From: Aricia agestis
Taxonomy: Eukaryota; Arthropoda; Insecta; Lepidoptera; Lycaenidae
Reading direction: 5' to 3'
Assembly (NCBI RefSeq): GCF_905147365.1
Contig: NC_056418.1
Coordinates: 1,766,001 to 1,830,000, forward strand
DNA length: 64,000 nucleotides
The stretch's first letter is position 1. Each line of letters starts with the position of its first letter. A model generated the notes under the pieces. It was not told the DNA's origin. It did not search any database and saw only the letters and a list, made by a program, of their open reading frames with translations. Shown one piece after another: positions 32,380 through 43,925 of this stretch. Position numbers and translations under genes: made by a program.

Positions 32380-32560
32380 AATTGATTCATAGGCAGTCGA
32401 CGGATCTACGTCATTTGGTGGGGTTATGTCAATTCAGTGTTAGTCGTAATCTGTTAGCTGGGTTTAACGTAACGCGAAAAAGTTACTTAGGTCCGCTATC
32501 TGCCTATGAATTATGTTCTCTGATGGTACATAATATGTCCGAAAGGACCGAGCTTTTTCC
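32380..32560. mobile_element. foldback MITE, GTACTATCAGAGAAG family, copy 2
   Basis: ATTGATTCATAGGCAGTCGA and GATCTACGTCATTTGGTGG on the left are mirrored by CTTAGGTCCGCTATCTGCCT and CTCTGATGGTACAT on the right. Confidence 0.7.
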
Positions 32561-32795
32561 TATCTAGATTTTAGACAAACGTCTAACGTGTCAACGCTTT
32601 TGTACGCACGTAATGACCATTTTTCTAAGATATTTATGGCTATTTAACTTTAATTTAATGACGATATTGACATAAACTTTTTGGAACTGCAAACTTTTTA
32701 GCGAAATTCAATGAAAACGAAAAACAATGAACATGTGTGAGATATTGTTTCAAAATATTCAAGTAGCTATCACGGTCCGTTGATAAAAGGATTTA

Positions 32796-32922
32796 GGGCC
32801 TGTTTCACCACTTCCTGATAAGGCTATCCACCAATTAACTTGACAGATCAAGTATGGAGAATCTGTCAAAAAAGTTGTGAATAGCCTATTAGGCACTTTA
32901 TCAGAAAGTGGTGAACAGGGCC
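32796..32922. mobile_element. Harbinger-like MITE with TTA duplication
   Basis: The ends GGGCCTGTTTCACCACTTCC and the complementary AAAGTGGTGAACAGGGCC are flanked by TTA (32793-32795 and 32923-32925). The inner arms (TGACAGAT and ATCTGTCA) extend the hairpin. It is 127 bp long. Confidence 0.8.
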
Positions 32923-33162
32923 TTAATTAATTTACGTTTATATGCCACATGATAGTACTTGAAAGTTCGTTACGCCGAAATTACGTAGCGCGCAAACCGT
33001 ACACTTTACTAACGTGCCGCAATAAAAATGGATTTACAAAACTTTTATACGTTAACTCCCAAAACTTTCAGAAGAAGCATTTGTCCACGTTGTTCATTGT
33101 CACGAAGTAATTATTCATCTTTCCAAGAGCGTGTCAAAATTTTTCCAAAAATATTAGTTAAC

Positions 33163-33302
33163 TAGACGGCGGAGCCCGCATCTCTGTTCCGCCAAAGTGC
33201 ATTAATTATCGTGTGGGAATCGTACATTTTTTCAGGATAAAAAGTATCCTATATCCTTTCCCGGGACTCAAATATCGGTTATTTATAATATTAGCTAGCA
33301 TG
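33163..33302 (-). mobile_element. Helitron-like fragment
   Basis: ACTAGACGGCGGAGCCCGCA, GGGAATCGTACATTTTTTC, ATAAAAAGTATCCTATATCC and CCCGGGACTCAAATATCGG run to TTTATAATATTAGCTAGCA. The GACAGACA tract is deleted. Confidence 0.6.
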
Positions 33303-33499
33303 TTACTCGAACGATTGTGATAAATCGTTTACGTTAAGAATGATAAGGAAGGGTAAAAAAGTACTGTGGTCAATTATTACCGTACGGTGTTTGTCTCAAC
33401 AATATGAGATCAATTCTGATTTACAGTTGCAAATAATACGAGTATGTTATACAATATAATATTATTGTACACCCTGCTATGTATTATGTAACAATAATA

Positions 33500-33640
33500 T
33501 TGTACTATCGAAGAAATTTATTGTCATGTCAATTCAATGTTAGCTGTGAATTGTGATCTGTTGTTGTTTAACATAATGCCAGCTAATTACGTAGGTCCGC
33601 CATCTGCCTATGAATCAACTTATCTGATAGTACATGTTCT
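33500..33640. mobile_element. foldback MITE, GTACTATCAGAGAAG family, copy 3
   Basis: GTCAATTCAATGTTAGCTGT and ACGTAGGTCCGCCATCTGCC are followed by TATGAATCAACTTATCTGAT and AGTACAT, the right arm of the family. The left arm is diverged. Confidence 0.6.
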
Positions 33641-33775
33641 CGGCAGTGCGCCGCAGGGTCTGGCGGGGGCGGGCGGGCTCGCGTGCCGGATGTGCCGGTG
33701 GGCGGGCGTCTATATCCGCGACCGGAAGCTGCTCGCGCGCCGCCCGCCGACGTCAGCGCCCATGAACTTTAACAC
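33640..33775. promoter_or_regulatory. CpG-rich block, possible promoter or repeat fragment
   Basis: A sharply GC-rich stretch contains GGCGGGGGCGGG-like boxes and a GACGTCAG CRE-like site near 33748. A similar GGCGGGGGCGGG run occurs at 32221-32240, also just before a copy of the same foldback MITE family, so shared repeat origin is as likely as promoter function. No donor or protein is recognisable. Confidence 0.2.
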
Positions 33776-33832
33776 CGGTTCTTGTAATCTTCCCGCTGTT
33801 TAGCTCAAACGATATGCAAAAAGCTCAGCCCC

Positions 33833-33957
33833 CCTAGACAAGTGGCAAAACGCTAACGCTAATGCTAGCGCTAACGCTACAAAATGTATGCGATTTGACA
33901 TAAGTCATCGCTTCGCTAGCGAATACTAATGACAAAACCATCCACTTGTCTAGGGGG
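33833..33957. mobile_element. TAGACAAGTGGC-family MITE, copy 1
   Basis: CCCCCCTAGACAAGTGGC on the left pairs with CCACTTGTCTAGGGGGG on the right. The interior has (GCTAAC)n-type words and TCGCTTCGCTAGCGAATACT. Two more copies are at 42450 and 48440. Confidence 0.78.
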
Positions 33958-33998
33958 GGGTGGGCTCTTTCTCAATGCGCATTTCGACTCGGATACGG

Positions 33999-34265
33999 AA
34001 ACTTCATAGGGTCAGCGCCGACAGTACGGAGCGCAGCGGAGAGGATTTTATTAACGCACTTGGAAATAAACTTTAAAATGATTACACAGTACGATAAGCG
34101 ATTCCCGCGTATCTTAACTAACGCATCCTATTAGCATTTTTGGTAAGATAAGCAATTATGTGCTTTAGTTTTATAATTTTAAAGTTTATTTCCAAGTGCT
34201 CTAACAAAATTCTCTTCGCTGCGCTTCGTTCTGTCTGCTCTCGCCTAGGCATCGACCGCACGGTA
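33999..34265. mobile_element. foldback MITE
   Basis: The left arm (GGAGCGCAGCGGAGAGGATT, CACTTGGAAATAAACTTTAA) and the right arm (TTAAAGTTTATTTCCAAGTG, CTTCGCTGCGCTTCGTTC) are complementary over about 70 bp around an AT-rich core. Confidence 0.72.
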
Positions 34266-34441
34266 ATGTTTCCGACCCCGAGGAGAAGGGACACCGTCAA
34301 TCGCCCTGCTGATCTTCGTACGACGATGCGAATACGTTGTCGCAAATCGCTTATGCTTGGGCCTAACAATGCCCGCCTAATGAGCTCCAACGTGATGTAA
34401 TCGAAGCTTTGAAGTGACATTTTGGCAAACGTCGTGTTGTA

Positions 34442-36480
34442 CTACATTTACGTCATGCATTGCAATTGTTTGGGACTGGGGTTGTAAACGACTTTGGCAA
34501 TTGTACTGCGAAGTGAACCATCATTCTACATCCGAAATTGACTGCAGAGTTCAACATTGAATTCTTGCAAAATGTAAACTATCATGGTCTGGTTGGCAAG
34601 ACTTATCTCGCTAAAAAATTTGAATTTATATAAAGGTTTAAGGCGATTTAAAACCGAAGAGTTCACCTCGAACCTCGCTGACATAGAAATAGTTACAGTC
34701 TCTTTTACACATCTAAAATAAGCTTTAAGCGTCGAGAGACACTTTAAGCACAGAGAGCTAACCTTTCGCCTGATATACTTATATCGCCGATATATTTACC
34801 GCGTTAAAACGCCCGATAAAATCGGCTCATAAGCCCCTCCAGTGGCAGGGTCGCGCTCCGCGGACGTATTTCGGTCCGGCTATTTCCATCGCGGAGCCGA
34901 GCGGATCAACAATTCTCCGGCTATTCTCGTTAGGCTATAAGGGGACATGTTCCCGTGTATTATTAGCGCCGCACCTGATTGGACGGCAGCCAGGAGCGGC
35001 GCAAAAGGCCTAAGTTAATTTCTCTTCTATAATCGTCTGTCGCTTTCACGCCAAAGCTGGCCCGTGCTAAAGGATCTTGTGTGACCTTTGAGGATCTACT
35101 GTACGAAGTCCCATTAGAATAGGACGAAGGTCGCAGTGACGTCAAGGTTCTAATGACTTTGGAGGAAGCAAAAAAAGAAAACAAATGTCTGGGTTGCAAG
35201 AAAAACCTTTGACAATGGGTAGAAAAAGGTTGATGCCGTGAAATATTCCCTCTTGACTTGAAAAGAACTCCTCTCTTACACAAAGTCTCGACACATTTGT
35301 GTAACATGCGTAATATCAACACAATCACGTTCTTATTTACTCCATCTTTATTTCCTTACTCCTCCATGTCAGTAAAAGCATAGGTATAGTAAAAATATAT
35401 AGCTTATCTACTGAGCTACATAGTAAACTGACATTTTTTTGCACTACTACAAGCACGTGTGCACAATGCACATGTCGTCTTTCACGTACGCGGTGATATA
35501 CATATTATAAACAAATGGTCCACTACATACTGTATGCTTGTACCACTGAAATCAAATTCAAAGATATTTCTTCTACTCTTCCTTCTTATTCTCCTCAATA
35601 TGCCGTCTTCTGACGGATGTGTTTATGGCTATTTCTATTTCGGAAATCGCTTTTCTGAATTCCTATTCTTCCTATTCGCTCATTTGTGGTAAAAGGGATA
35701 GAAGTTATGTTACTGCTGCACTACTGACTCCGCAGTCTCCGCGGTGCGATGCAGTTCTGACTGCCAAATGTTTCACCGCATTGTGAACGTTCCCTCTGAC
35801 GTCAGTTGAGAAGTAGGACGGTAGTGCATCATGTTTTATCTTATCTGGTTTGCCGTAAAGATTATTAAATACAAAGATACAAAGATTATTTTTCATCATT
35901 ATTTTGGTTCTTTACTTTCAGCCTTTCAGTACTAAAATTGATCATATAAAACTGGAAGTTGATAAAACAAATTATTATCACTCTCCAGCACAGAATACAT
36001 ATTAGTACAAGTATCTCCAGTGGAAGCCTCCACTCTTTATTTCTGCGCATGGCAAACATTGCATAGCATGAAAAAAAAATCGTAGCTTATAGTGCCCTAT
36101 TAAATTCTTGTTTACGTTCAGAATTGGATCTGAATTTTGATAAACACTTCCGAATATAACACCCACACATACACACATGTTGCTGACTATCCGAGGTGTT
36201 AATTGTCTCGACCCGCGTGACTCACGCGAGGTCAATCTCGGTGCTCCTCGCTGCACTGAGGGAACAGGGGAGAGTGCAGGGGGAGGGGAGTGCTGCGCCG
36301 GCGCACCAGTTGGCGCGGCGCCAGATCTCGTGCCCTAGCGCATGCGGGAATGCGTGGGATTCGATAGGATCAAGAAGCGATGCCTTTGGGTCAATGTGTC
36401 TATCACTCGGAGACATTTAGCGTTTACTTAACTTTCATTTAATGAAGGTTTTGAGATGATAATAAAAATAATCAATAAAG
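34442..36480. other. no gene seen; unique DNA with one regulatory-like island
   Basis: It contains the TE-free GC-rich island described at 34780 and otherwise AT-rich DNA. A GC-rich patch at 36220-36370 has frames on both strands but no recognisable product. The 121-residue minus-strand frame at 34963-35328 has no visible domain and no start context. Confidence 0.4.
34780..34995. promoter_or_regulatory. TE-free, GC-rich regulatory-like island
   Basis: This stretch has none of the repeat families seen elsewhere and is richer in CpG than its neighbours. It holds two GGCTATT motifs (near 34878 and 34919), a Hox/Caudal-like TATTATTAG (about 34958) and a snail-type CACCTG. No splice-bounded frame is visible, and the antisense frame over 34963-35328 shows nothing recognisable. 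A conserved enhancer is one possibility, but conservation cannot be judged from one sequence. Confidence 0.22.
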
Positions 36481-36499
36481 TTAAGAAATAATTAAATCA

Positions 36500-36770
36500 A
36501 TCTGAGTGAGTCCGTAATCCGTATGGATGCGCCATTTAGGTCGGCTGTGGGTGAAATGTCCAGGGTTAACTATTGTTGTTCGAAGATGGCGCGGAGGGCG
36601 CAGACGCGCCATACATGACCGCCAGCTCCCGCCGGAATTAGGGCTCGGGCGGTGGATTGGGGAATCCGCTGCCCATTGTACGAGCCCTGCCCGGTAGGAG
36701 AGCACCCGGTGCCTCGGGCTGCTCTACCGAAGGCTCAACAGCTTAATACAGCTGCTGCGATGGAATCTGC
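36500..36770 (-). mobile_element. possible LINE or other repeat fragment, GC-rich
   Basis: A compact GC-rich block in AT-rich DNA keeps an open minus-strand frame of about 74 codons rich in Arg, Pro and Ser. No reverse transcriptase or endonuclease motif is visible. The composition fits a LINE 5' region or an old gene fragment. It is not identified. Confidence 0.22.
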
Positions 36771-36809
36771 ACATGCAAGTTATAGTGGCAACATAAATAG
36801 ATAACCTGT

Positions 36810-36930
36810 CAACTCTAGATATTACCGTTCTTGAGTTAGAAGCCTGGAGAGTGGAGACAGACGGACAGACATCGAAGTCTCAGTAATAGGGTCCCGTTAT
36901 CATCCTTTGGGTACGGAACCCTAAAAAATA
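36810..36930 (-). mobile_element. GGTTCCGTACC-family fragment
   Basis: ATTACCGTTCTTGAGTTA, GACAGACATCGAAGTCTCAG, AATAGGGTCCCGTTATCATC and GGGTACGGAACCCTAAAAAA form the 5' part of the family on the minus strand. Confidence 0.68.
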
Positions 36931-37447
36931 ATAAAAACAAAAAAGAGGAGGTTAACGTTCATCTAGATTAAACAGCAAAATAGTGTTCTTATTCATGTGG
37001 GTCTGATGATTATGTTGTTCTTGTTTGGTGTTGGATTTTATCGAAACGAATTCTTCGGTAATCGGAATAGAGATGACTTATGCAATGTATATTTGACTGA
37101 AAATTACTATTCCTCAAGCATGTTTGATTCGTGAGGTTTATTGTTGTTTATATATCTTACAATATGATTAATTTGTTTACATAATAGCTAGCGAAGTTAT
37201 GCTTATCAATAAGTACTATTAATTAATCAAAGTAATAAGTTGTAACAATATGCTATTACGACCCTCTCTCTGTTGGCAACCATTCCAAAGCTTGGACATG
37301 TGCTACTTTCGACCTTATAACTATTATAATAAGGTTCATAAGTGGTACACCCATTCTTCAGCAGCGCTGGCAATTGGCATCTGCTTCGTACTATATGCTG
37401 TTCAAATCCAAGTTATTCTTTACGTGAACAAAAAGTTTTTTGTTGCT

Positions 37448-37584
37448 GCCCTGTAAACTATCAAATTTGTTTGACAAACTTGTTTAATGAGATTCACGTT
37501 TTCATAGTAAATTGTTGACAAACGCTTCAAACAAAGTTTGACAAACACGTAAAATTTGATAAACAATTTAATCGTTTACAGGGC
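37448..37584. mobile_element. MITE with TGCCCTGTAAAC termini
   Basis: TGCCCTGTAAAC on the left and GTTTACAGGGCA on the right are perfect complements. Arms continue with AAACAAGTTTGTCAAAC-type sequence. No target duplication is obvious. Confidence 0.7.
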
Positions 37585-38484
37585 AAATATTATGCTTCTT
37601 CTCGATTCAAATCTAACTTATTCTTTTTTTTTTTTGCTTTTTGCCTGTTATGCTATGATGTGTAGATGCAAGATTACCATTAATTTATTTAATTAAAATT
37701 ATTCATAAAAACAAAACAACATCTTTATTTTACATATTTAAAAAAAATAACATTTCATTTCATAATTAAATTCAAAGAAGACGTTTTCCTCAACAAAATG
37801 TTTCCTTATTGTTATTCCCACGTAAGCAATAAAATTAATGGTTTCATGTAGATGTGAATAATGGCTCAATCATGTGATAGGAAAATAGGCATTTTAAATT
37901 TTACATTACAGTTATAGGTACATTATTCATACTTCTGCGGATGACTTGAATAAATATAGGGACGGAGAGACTGATCTGCAGTCTTACCTCCGAAACTGAT
38001 ATGATTTTGACAAACGAGTCTGATTAGTTTCAAATTGAGATGCAGCACGGTAGCAAATAGCAGCCAGTATCTATATACTTACTAAAAAAAAATTTTGAGA
38101 TCGAGCTGATTCGGTTCTCGATTCGATTCTTATTCTGTCGGGAGTAAGGCAGTAGGTCGGACTGATCGTTTGGCCGATCAGGTCGGACTGATCGTTCGGC
38201 CGATCTGGTCGGACTGATTGCTTGCCCGAACTGACCGGACACAGTTTGTGCATTTTCAATTTTCCATGTGCTTGTAAGTTCACTTATCCTATCGGGTCGG
38301 ACTAGCAATTATGAATCTTGCGATAGCAATGCAGCTGGCGAAAATTGCTGCCATACAGAAAAGGTCATGTTGCATTGCCGCAAGATGCCTTGTGTATTGA
38401 TAGGTGATTCCCAATTTCATAGAAATGCATCCCAAAACCGTGTCCGATCCACGGCCACGTCACGCTAATCAAGACTAAAGGAGG

Positions 38485-38706
38485 GTAGACATTATTAGAT
38501 AAGGTAGTTTCTAGTTATAGCTAAGGGGGTTGACACGGGTGACTAAAGTCGCAAACTTTGGCCGCATGGTTTAAAATATTTTTTGCCATTTAGACGGTCG
38601 ACCAACGGTCGGACATTCACCGTGCGGCCAAAGTTGTGTGGCTTTAGTCACTCTTGTCAACCCCCCTTAATTATAACCAGAAGCTACCTTATCTAGTCAC
38701 GTCTAC
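38485..38706. mobile_element. MITE with about 85-bp arms
   Basis: The outer arms GTAGACATTATTAGATAAGG and CCTTATCTAGTCACGTCTAC are complementary. The inner arms include AAGGGGGTTGACACGGGTGA with its partner TCACTCTTGTCAACCCCC, and CTTTGGCCGCA with TGCGGCCAAAG. Confidence 0.78.
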
Positions 38707-39283
38707 TGGTTGCGCCCCCCCTCCTCCCCTCCCCCCCTGCGATGGTTGCATAAGTGCACTATTCTGGCGTCACCTTGCCCCGCGCCGGTGTCGCAACCTG
38801 CGCCTGCGCCCGCGCAACTCGGTTAAGGTTACCGCTCATTGTTGTGTGTATATCGACACCCACACATATACGCATAATACACGTGTGATATAGAACGGGA
38901 ACTGTTCAACACGCCGTGAAAAGTAACTAAATTTGAGCTCACAAAACAATAGGTCGTAAAAGATACTCGAAAAACATACATTAATAATAATATTTCTGCT
39001 GTCGATGAATGTACGACGTTATTTACTTTGAAGCAGGAACTTTTATCCAAGAAACTATGGTTATTTTTTCTCTACGAAGACTGGAAACCAATCATCCAGG
39101 GCCATGCTAAAGGGGCTGGTGTGAGTTCAACTCGGTTTGATATTATTATATTTTACTTATTTTACCTAATTATTCTAATATTTACATTTTCAATAATTCA
39201 TATTATTTTATTCGAAAAAGGTACATTTCTTCCTTAGAACTAAACAGTTTTATGGAAGAACTAACGTTCGGTTTGCCTTTGCA

Positions 39284-39566
39284 ATTTTTTTTTTATGAAA
39301 TAAGGGGGCAAACGAGCAAACGGGTCACCTGATGGAAAGTAACTTCCGTCGCCCATGGACACTCGCAGCATCAGAAGAGCTGCATGTGCGTTGCCGGCCT
39401 TTTAAGAGGGAATAGGGTAATAGGGGATGGTAGGCAAGGGAAGGGAAGGGAATAGGGGAGGGTAGGAAAGGGAATAGGGTAGGGGATTGGGCCTCCGGTA
39501 AACCCGGTTTTCTGTGAGAACGTGGTATTTATCCGGTCGAGCCGGCCCATTCGTGCCGAAGCATAA
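39284..39566 (-). mobile_element. poly(A) SINE-like element, copy 6
   Basis: The T-rich start and GAAATAAGGGGGCAAACGAG are followed by the standard blocks. The GAGTGAGT and GCGCTTGCGC segment is deleted before CCGGTTTTCTGTGAGAACG, so this is an internal-deletion variant. Confidence 0.8.
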
Positions 39567-39654
39567 ATATAATTCTGTTCTGTTTAAAAAAAACAAGATT
39601 TAGTTTAAGATTTCTCCCAACGTATAAAAAGTTCACAACGCGTAGGTTGTAGAG

Positions 39655-39772
39655 TAGACCCAGTAGACGTCGCCAATCGCCATACTACGAATATTCGTAG
39701 ACGCGTAGACCCGTAGCTCGTAGACGGCGTACGCGTACGGCGTAGCGGACGCCGTACGCGTACCCCTGAGAT
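39655..39772. repeat. cryptic CGTAGAC repeats with palindromic core
   Basis: Repeated GTAGAC and CGTAG words (at least eight) surround a palindrome in which GGCGTACGCGTACG (39726-39739) pairs with CGTACGCGTACC-type sequence to 39763. It is strikingly CpG-rich next to AT-rich flanks. There is no clear unit length and no known repeat match. Confidence 0.5.
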
Positions 39773-39978
39773 GAGCAGCTATAAAATTGATTTTTTCTGA
39801 ATATTATTTTATTATTGTGTACTTAATTATTATTATGTAGTGATAATTTGTTTTTTTTTACGTTTACAAAACTTGCGAAATGTGTACTTAAAATTAACTT
39901 GAAATTATGATAACTCAGAAAATATAATGATTTCTTAGGTTTACGCGAGTATCACTCATTATAATATTACAAGGTTCA

Positions 39979-40075
39979 AACACTTACGGATTCTGTCGCG
40001 GAGCACTTTTATTAATCCCGACGTTTCGGCTGCTTTACAGCGGCCGTGATCACGGGTGGACTGAGGTGACAGGCG
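39979..40075. mobile_element. dispersed repeat fragment
   Basis: CGGAGCACTTTTATTAATCC, CGACGTTTCGGCTGCTTTAC and GTGATCACGGGTGGACTGAG are words I associate with a common lepidopteran LINE-type repeat. Only this short piece is present. Confidence 0.4.
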
Positions 40076-40677
40076 TCCAATTTATTGAAGTTCTTCAATT
40101 ACCAGAAGATTCATCAATAGAAAATAGTCTGTTACATTCTAAATGTGAATACGGCATTAAGTTTCGATGTTTTCAGAAGAAGGTTCACTGTAACTGGATA
40201 AAAACTTTCTATTCTCGTTTAAATTTAACTTCAGCGCAAATAGAATTTCTTTTATAATTATTATTACTAGAGATCGCCCAATGGTCAAAATTCGACCTTA
40301 GTTCCAACGACATTAGGACTACCTACTACCCATATTTTGTAAAAAATATTGACTATCATATTTTTTTCAATTATTATTCTTGTCTCTGGGGCTCAGCTGA
40401 TCTCAGACTGGCCGTGTAAGCATTGTCTAATAGTATCTTAGATTCAATAAAAAAAAACTATAATCCATTTTCAATTTGTCACCTTCATGTCAACAAACTT
40501 CAACCGTCAATAAAAGAGTATTTAATTCGTATGTATAGGCTTGTCACTAAAAAATCTGTCCTTTTTTCTAGTGTGTGTGTTGTAGTGTGTGTAATGTTTT
40601 ATTTGTTAAAAAAAATTTATGATAAAAGCATAATTTCAAAATAATATCAGCTCGATACACTCTTTCACCATATAAAC

Positions 40678-41318
40678 TACTAGCTGTTGCCCGCGACTTC
40701 GTCCGCGTGGACTTCAGTTTATAGCGCGCGATGTCAACAAAATTAGTGTCAAATCTTTTATTAAAAAAAACCCCTGGTACCTACCCCTTAAATCAAAACA
40801 GATGTGCAGTGTGCACATAATATTTCAATTTTTTTAATTAAACTTTATATTTTATGCCAAATTTTTAAGCTTATTTAGCCCCCCAATTACACAACTTTAC
40901 CCATAAACTATTTATCATTGATAGGTTTAAACTTTAAGGTTACGTCACTGCATAGATAAAGTACTGATTTATTAAATAATTTAAAAAAAGACATAACAAT
41001 CGAAAAATATCCAAAATTAAGTGTAAGATAATACTACCTCTTATAGAAAGACTTTTGGGCAAGCATTAGCGCGATGTAGGAGACGCCGTGCGTCTCCTAG
41101 TATGAATTTTTGGAACTAACATAATTTGAACAAATTTACGCATTTTCACCCCCTTACAACGCTTTTTTCCAGTATAAAAGTAGCCTATGTCCTTTCTCAG
41201 GCTTTAGACTATCTGTTTACAAAATTTCATTACAATCGGTTCGGTAGTTTTGACGTGAAAGCGAGACAGACAGACAGACAGACAGAGATACTTTCGTATT
41301 TATAATATTAGTATAGAT
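40678..41318 (-). mobile_element. Helitron-like element (ACTAGCTGTTGCCCGCGAC type)
   Basis: It starts ACTAGCTGTTGCCCGCGACT and continues with CGTCCGCGTGGACTTCAG. It ends with GCGAGACAGACAGACAGACA and TATTTATAATATTAGTATAG. There is no helicase or Rep frame. Confidence 0.62.
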
Positions 41319-41639
41319 AACTGTGCAAAATTTCATTCACCTAAGTTTCCCCATTTTTCGTCAAAAGGGTTACAAAGTTTTTGGCTCACGTTTTAATATA
41401 TAGATTACCATTATGCTAAATGAGTGATATGCTTCAAGTAACCTGTAATGCCACTTAGTACTTCAGACTTATTGCTAGACAATATTAATTTAAATATAAT
41501 TACACAAATTTAAATTATGTATATTGTTATGCAGATGTATATAGTTTTCAATCTTAGTTTCCTGCTAATGAAGGCCATATAAGTTGTCTATATATTTTTA
41601 AGTATTTTCCTTGTTTGTTATATTATAATATGATGTACT

Positions 41640-41842
41640 TTTTATTGAGCTAGACGTTGCCCAACATTTAGTCAACATCATCCCATCCGACGCATGGATC
41701 ATCTTACTTGTCAGACAATCAGGTGATCAGCCTGCATTGTCCTAACCAAACTTGGAAATAACATGTTTCCAACGCGGGATTCGAATCTACGACCTCCGGA
41801 TTTGAGAGCCGCGCTCTAACCACTAGACCACGGAGTCGTGTC
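41640..41842 (-). mobile_element. tRNA-derived SINE, type B
   Basis: On the minus strand CTCCGTGGTCTAGTGGTTAG (A box) and GATTCGAATCCCGCG (B box) form a tRNA-like head, followed by a body with CAGGCTGATCACCTGATTGT, GATGATCCATGCGTCGGATG and TGGGCAACGTCTAGCTC. The plus-strand complement includes ATTCGAATCTACGACCTCC. It is not a complete tRNA gene. Confidence 0.75.
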
Positions 41843-42250
41843 TTCTCTGAGTGTATATTTACATAGGTACAGATATAGATTAGGAAAGTCGCAGATGATA
41901 ATATTATGATGCTCATGCTATATTATGCTGTATGTTGTAATGAGGTGGCTGCGGCCAGACGCGCGGTCTCCGGCTCGCGATATCCTAATTATTATTTGTA
42001 TTATATAGTTTAATTATATGTTGGCAACACAGTTTCATGTGTGGGCTGTATAAAGGCCACAGCACACTCGGCCACGGATCGCCATTGTATCGCCTCGTCG
42101 TCGCAGCGTCAACTCGGCTGGGGCTAGGCGTTTACGGCCCGCCGATCGCTTAAATCCAAACGTCAGTCAGTGACAGGGCCAAGGGTGAACGCGAGCGGCG
42201 AGACTTAAGCGCGGGGACGCCGAGCCGCAAGCGCGGTTCTAGCCTCGAGG

Positions 42251-42390
42251 CCTACAACAAAACCGTTTTGAGGCTCAAACGATGGAATGAGAATGCCGCT
42301 TCCTAGTCTAGCATCGTCATTTCGCGTTTGAGTAGGACGCGGCATTCCGATTCATTCTATTGAGTCTCAAAACGGTTTCGTTGTACGGCC
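42251..42390. mobile_element. foldback MITE
   Basis: GGCCTACAACAAAACCGTTT, GAGGCTCAAACGATGGAATG and GAGAATGCCGC are mirrored by GCGGCATTCCGATTCATTC and CTCAAAACGGTTTCGTTGTA plus CGGCC. The arms are about 50 bp. Confidence 0.75.
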
Positions 42391-42449
42391 CCTGTTTCGA
42401 GCCGAGACGTTTACGCCTTTGACTTCAGAAGGGAGTTTCATACAAAGAA

Positions 42450-42620
42450 TCCTGCCCCCGTAGACAAGTGGCAATACGCTAACGCTAACGCTAGCGCTAC
42501 AAAATGTATGGGTTTGACATTAGTATTCGCTAGCGAAGCGATGACTTATGTCAAATCGCATACATTTTGTAGCGCTAGCGTTAGCGTTAGCGCTTTGCCA
42601 CTTGTCTACAGGCCCTGAAC
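42450..42620. mobile_element. TAGACAAGTGGC-family MITE, copy 2 (best copy)
   Basis: CCCCCGTAGACAAGTGGC and GCCACTTGTCTACAGGCCC are the ends. The arms CTAACGCTAACGCTAGCGCT and AGCGCTAGCGTTAGCGTTAG form a long hairpin, with ATTCGCTAGCGAAGCGATGA at the centre. Confidence 0.82.
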
Positions 42621-43059
42621 GGCTTGAGGCGAAACAATTTGTGTGCTGTGACCCTAAATCGCGAGAGGAATGTTGTCACGATAAATATATTTTATTAATA
42701 CCCAGCTTATATATCGAATACATTATGTGATCAGGAATGTGGATATATTTAAATATAGACGTCGAACGCCGCGGTACGGACGGATAACTGCAAAGAATCA
42801 TCGTGTGAGCGTTATTCTTATTAAAATAAGGCTCAAAAGTTGTGTAGCGATGAAACGGTTTGTACGCGGAGTTCTATTTGTGTAGTAGGAAATGTCGAAA
42901 CCGGGCCGATAGTCCGCTATATATAGACGACGCCATGGTTTTCCTGCTATTAATACAGTTTGTTTATGTGTATTTAATGTGGATATTATAATAGTACTGC
43001 GTAGACGGCGATCGTTAAATTGTAGAGAACACCCGAAAACTTAAACAATTCTTTCACGC

Positions 43060-43185
43060 TTTTGTGGGCTCCGTACACAAAGGGTAAAAACGGGACCCTA
43101 TTAATAAGACTTTGTCGTGTTTCCGTCTGTCTGTGTCAGGATGTATCTCAAACACGAAGACACATACACACCCTAAAATATTATC
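43060..43185 (+). mobile_element. short GGTTCCGTACC-family-like and GGTGTAACAAAA-like fragments
   Basis: GGGCTCCGTACACAAAGGGT, AAAAACGGGACCCTATTAAT and GTCTGTCTGTGTCAGGATGT match the start of the GGTTCCGTACC family. ACACACCCTAAAATATTATC at 43165 matches a right arm of the foldback family. Confidence 0.5.
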
Positions 43186-43491
43186 GCTATGTTTAATTGC
43201 ACCGTGCATTTTGTTCATGCGTATGCGCATCATAATATACAAGGTCCCCCGTGGGGTGCGGTGACGTCGACTCAGCTGACCGATAGCGTCGGAAGGGCGT
43301 TGACCTCGCCGGAAGTGATAACGCCTCCGTGTGGCCCCCTATCGGAATTCGCATCTACTGCGTGGCGTTTTCTGGATACTACATACTACAAGTTGTACGG
43401 AATGAAGGCATGGCATATGTGTGAATCAAGGAATAATAAAAATCATCCGAAATTTTCCAGTAGAGAACTGATTTCCCTGAAATTTGGTATG

Positions 43492-43826
43492 GCGTGGGAG
43501 AGCCATGCTTCGGCACGAATGGGCCGGCTGGACCCGATAAATACCACGTTCTCACATAAAACCGGCGTGAAACAGCACTTGCACTGTGTTTCGCTGAGTG
43601 AGTGAGTTTACCGGGGGCCCAATCCTCTACCTTATTCCTTTCCCTTCCCTTCCCTACCCTCCCCTATTCCCTTCCCTTCCTTACCCTCCCCTATTACACT
43701 ATTCCCTCTTAAAAGGCCGGCAACGCACTTGCAGCTCTTCTGATGCTGCAAATGTCCATGGGCGACGGAAGTTGCTTTCCATCAGGTGACCCGTTTGCTC
43801 GTTTGCCCCCTTATTTCATTAAAATA
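43492..43826 (+). mobile_element. poly(A) SINE-like element, copy 7
   Basis: GCGTGGGAGAGCCATGCTTC runs through TTCCCTTCCCTACCCTCCCC units to CCCTTATTTCATTAAAATAA. The A tail is short. Confidence 0.82.
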
Positions 43827-43839
43827 AATGGCGATAAGA

Positions 43840-43925
43840 ACATAGAATACTTTTTATCCCAAAAAAATGTACGGTTCCGACGCAATAAACAAATTTTGGC
43901 GCAACGTCATTGCGGGCGTTATCTA
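43840..43925 (+). mobile_element. Helitron-like 3'-end fragment
   Basis: GAATACTTTTTATCCCAAAA, AAATGTACGGTTCCGACGC, TTTTGGCGCAACGTCATTGC and GGGCGTTATCTA are the last blocks of the family. The SINE at 43492 lies directly upstream and has probably replaced the first part. Confidence 0.6.

Noticed and set aside
34963..35328. 121-residue minus-strand frame
   Set aside because: No domain, no initiation context and composition like chance frames in this window.
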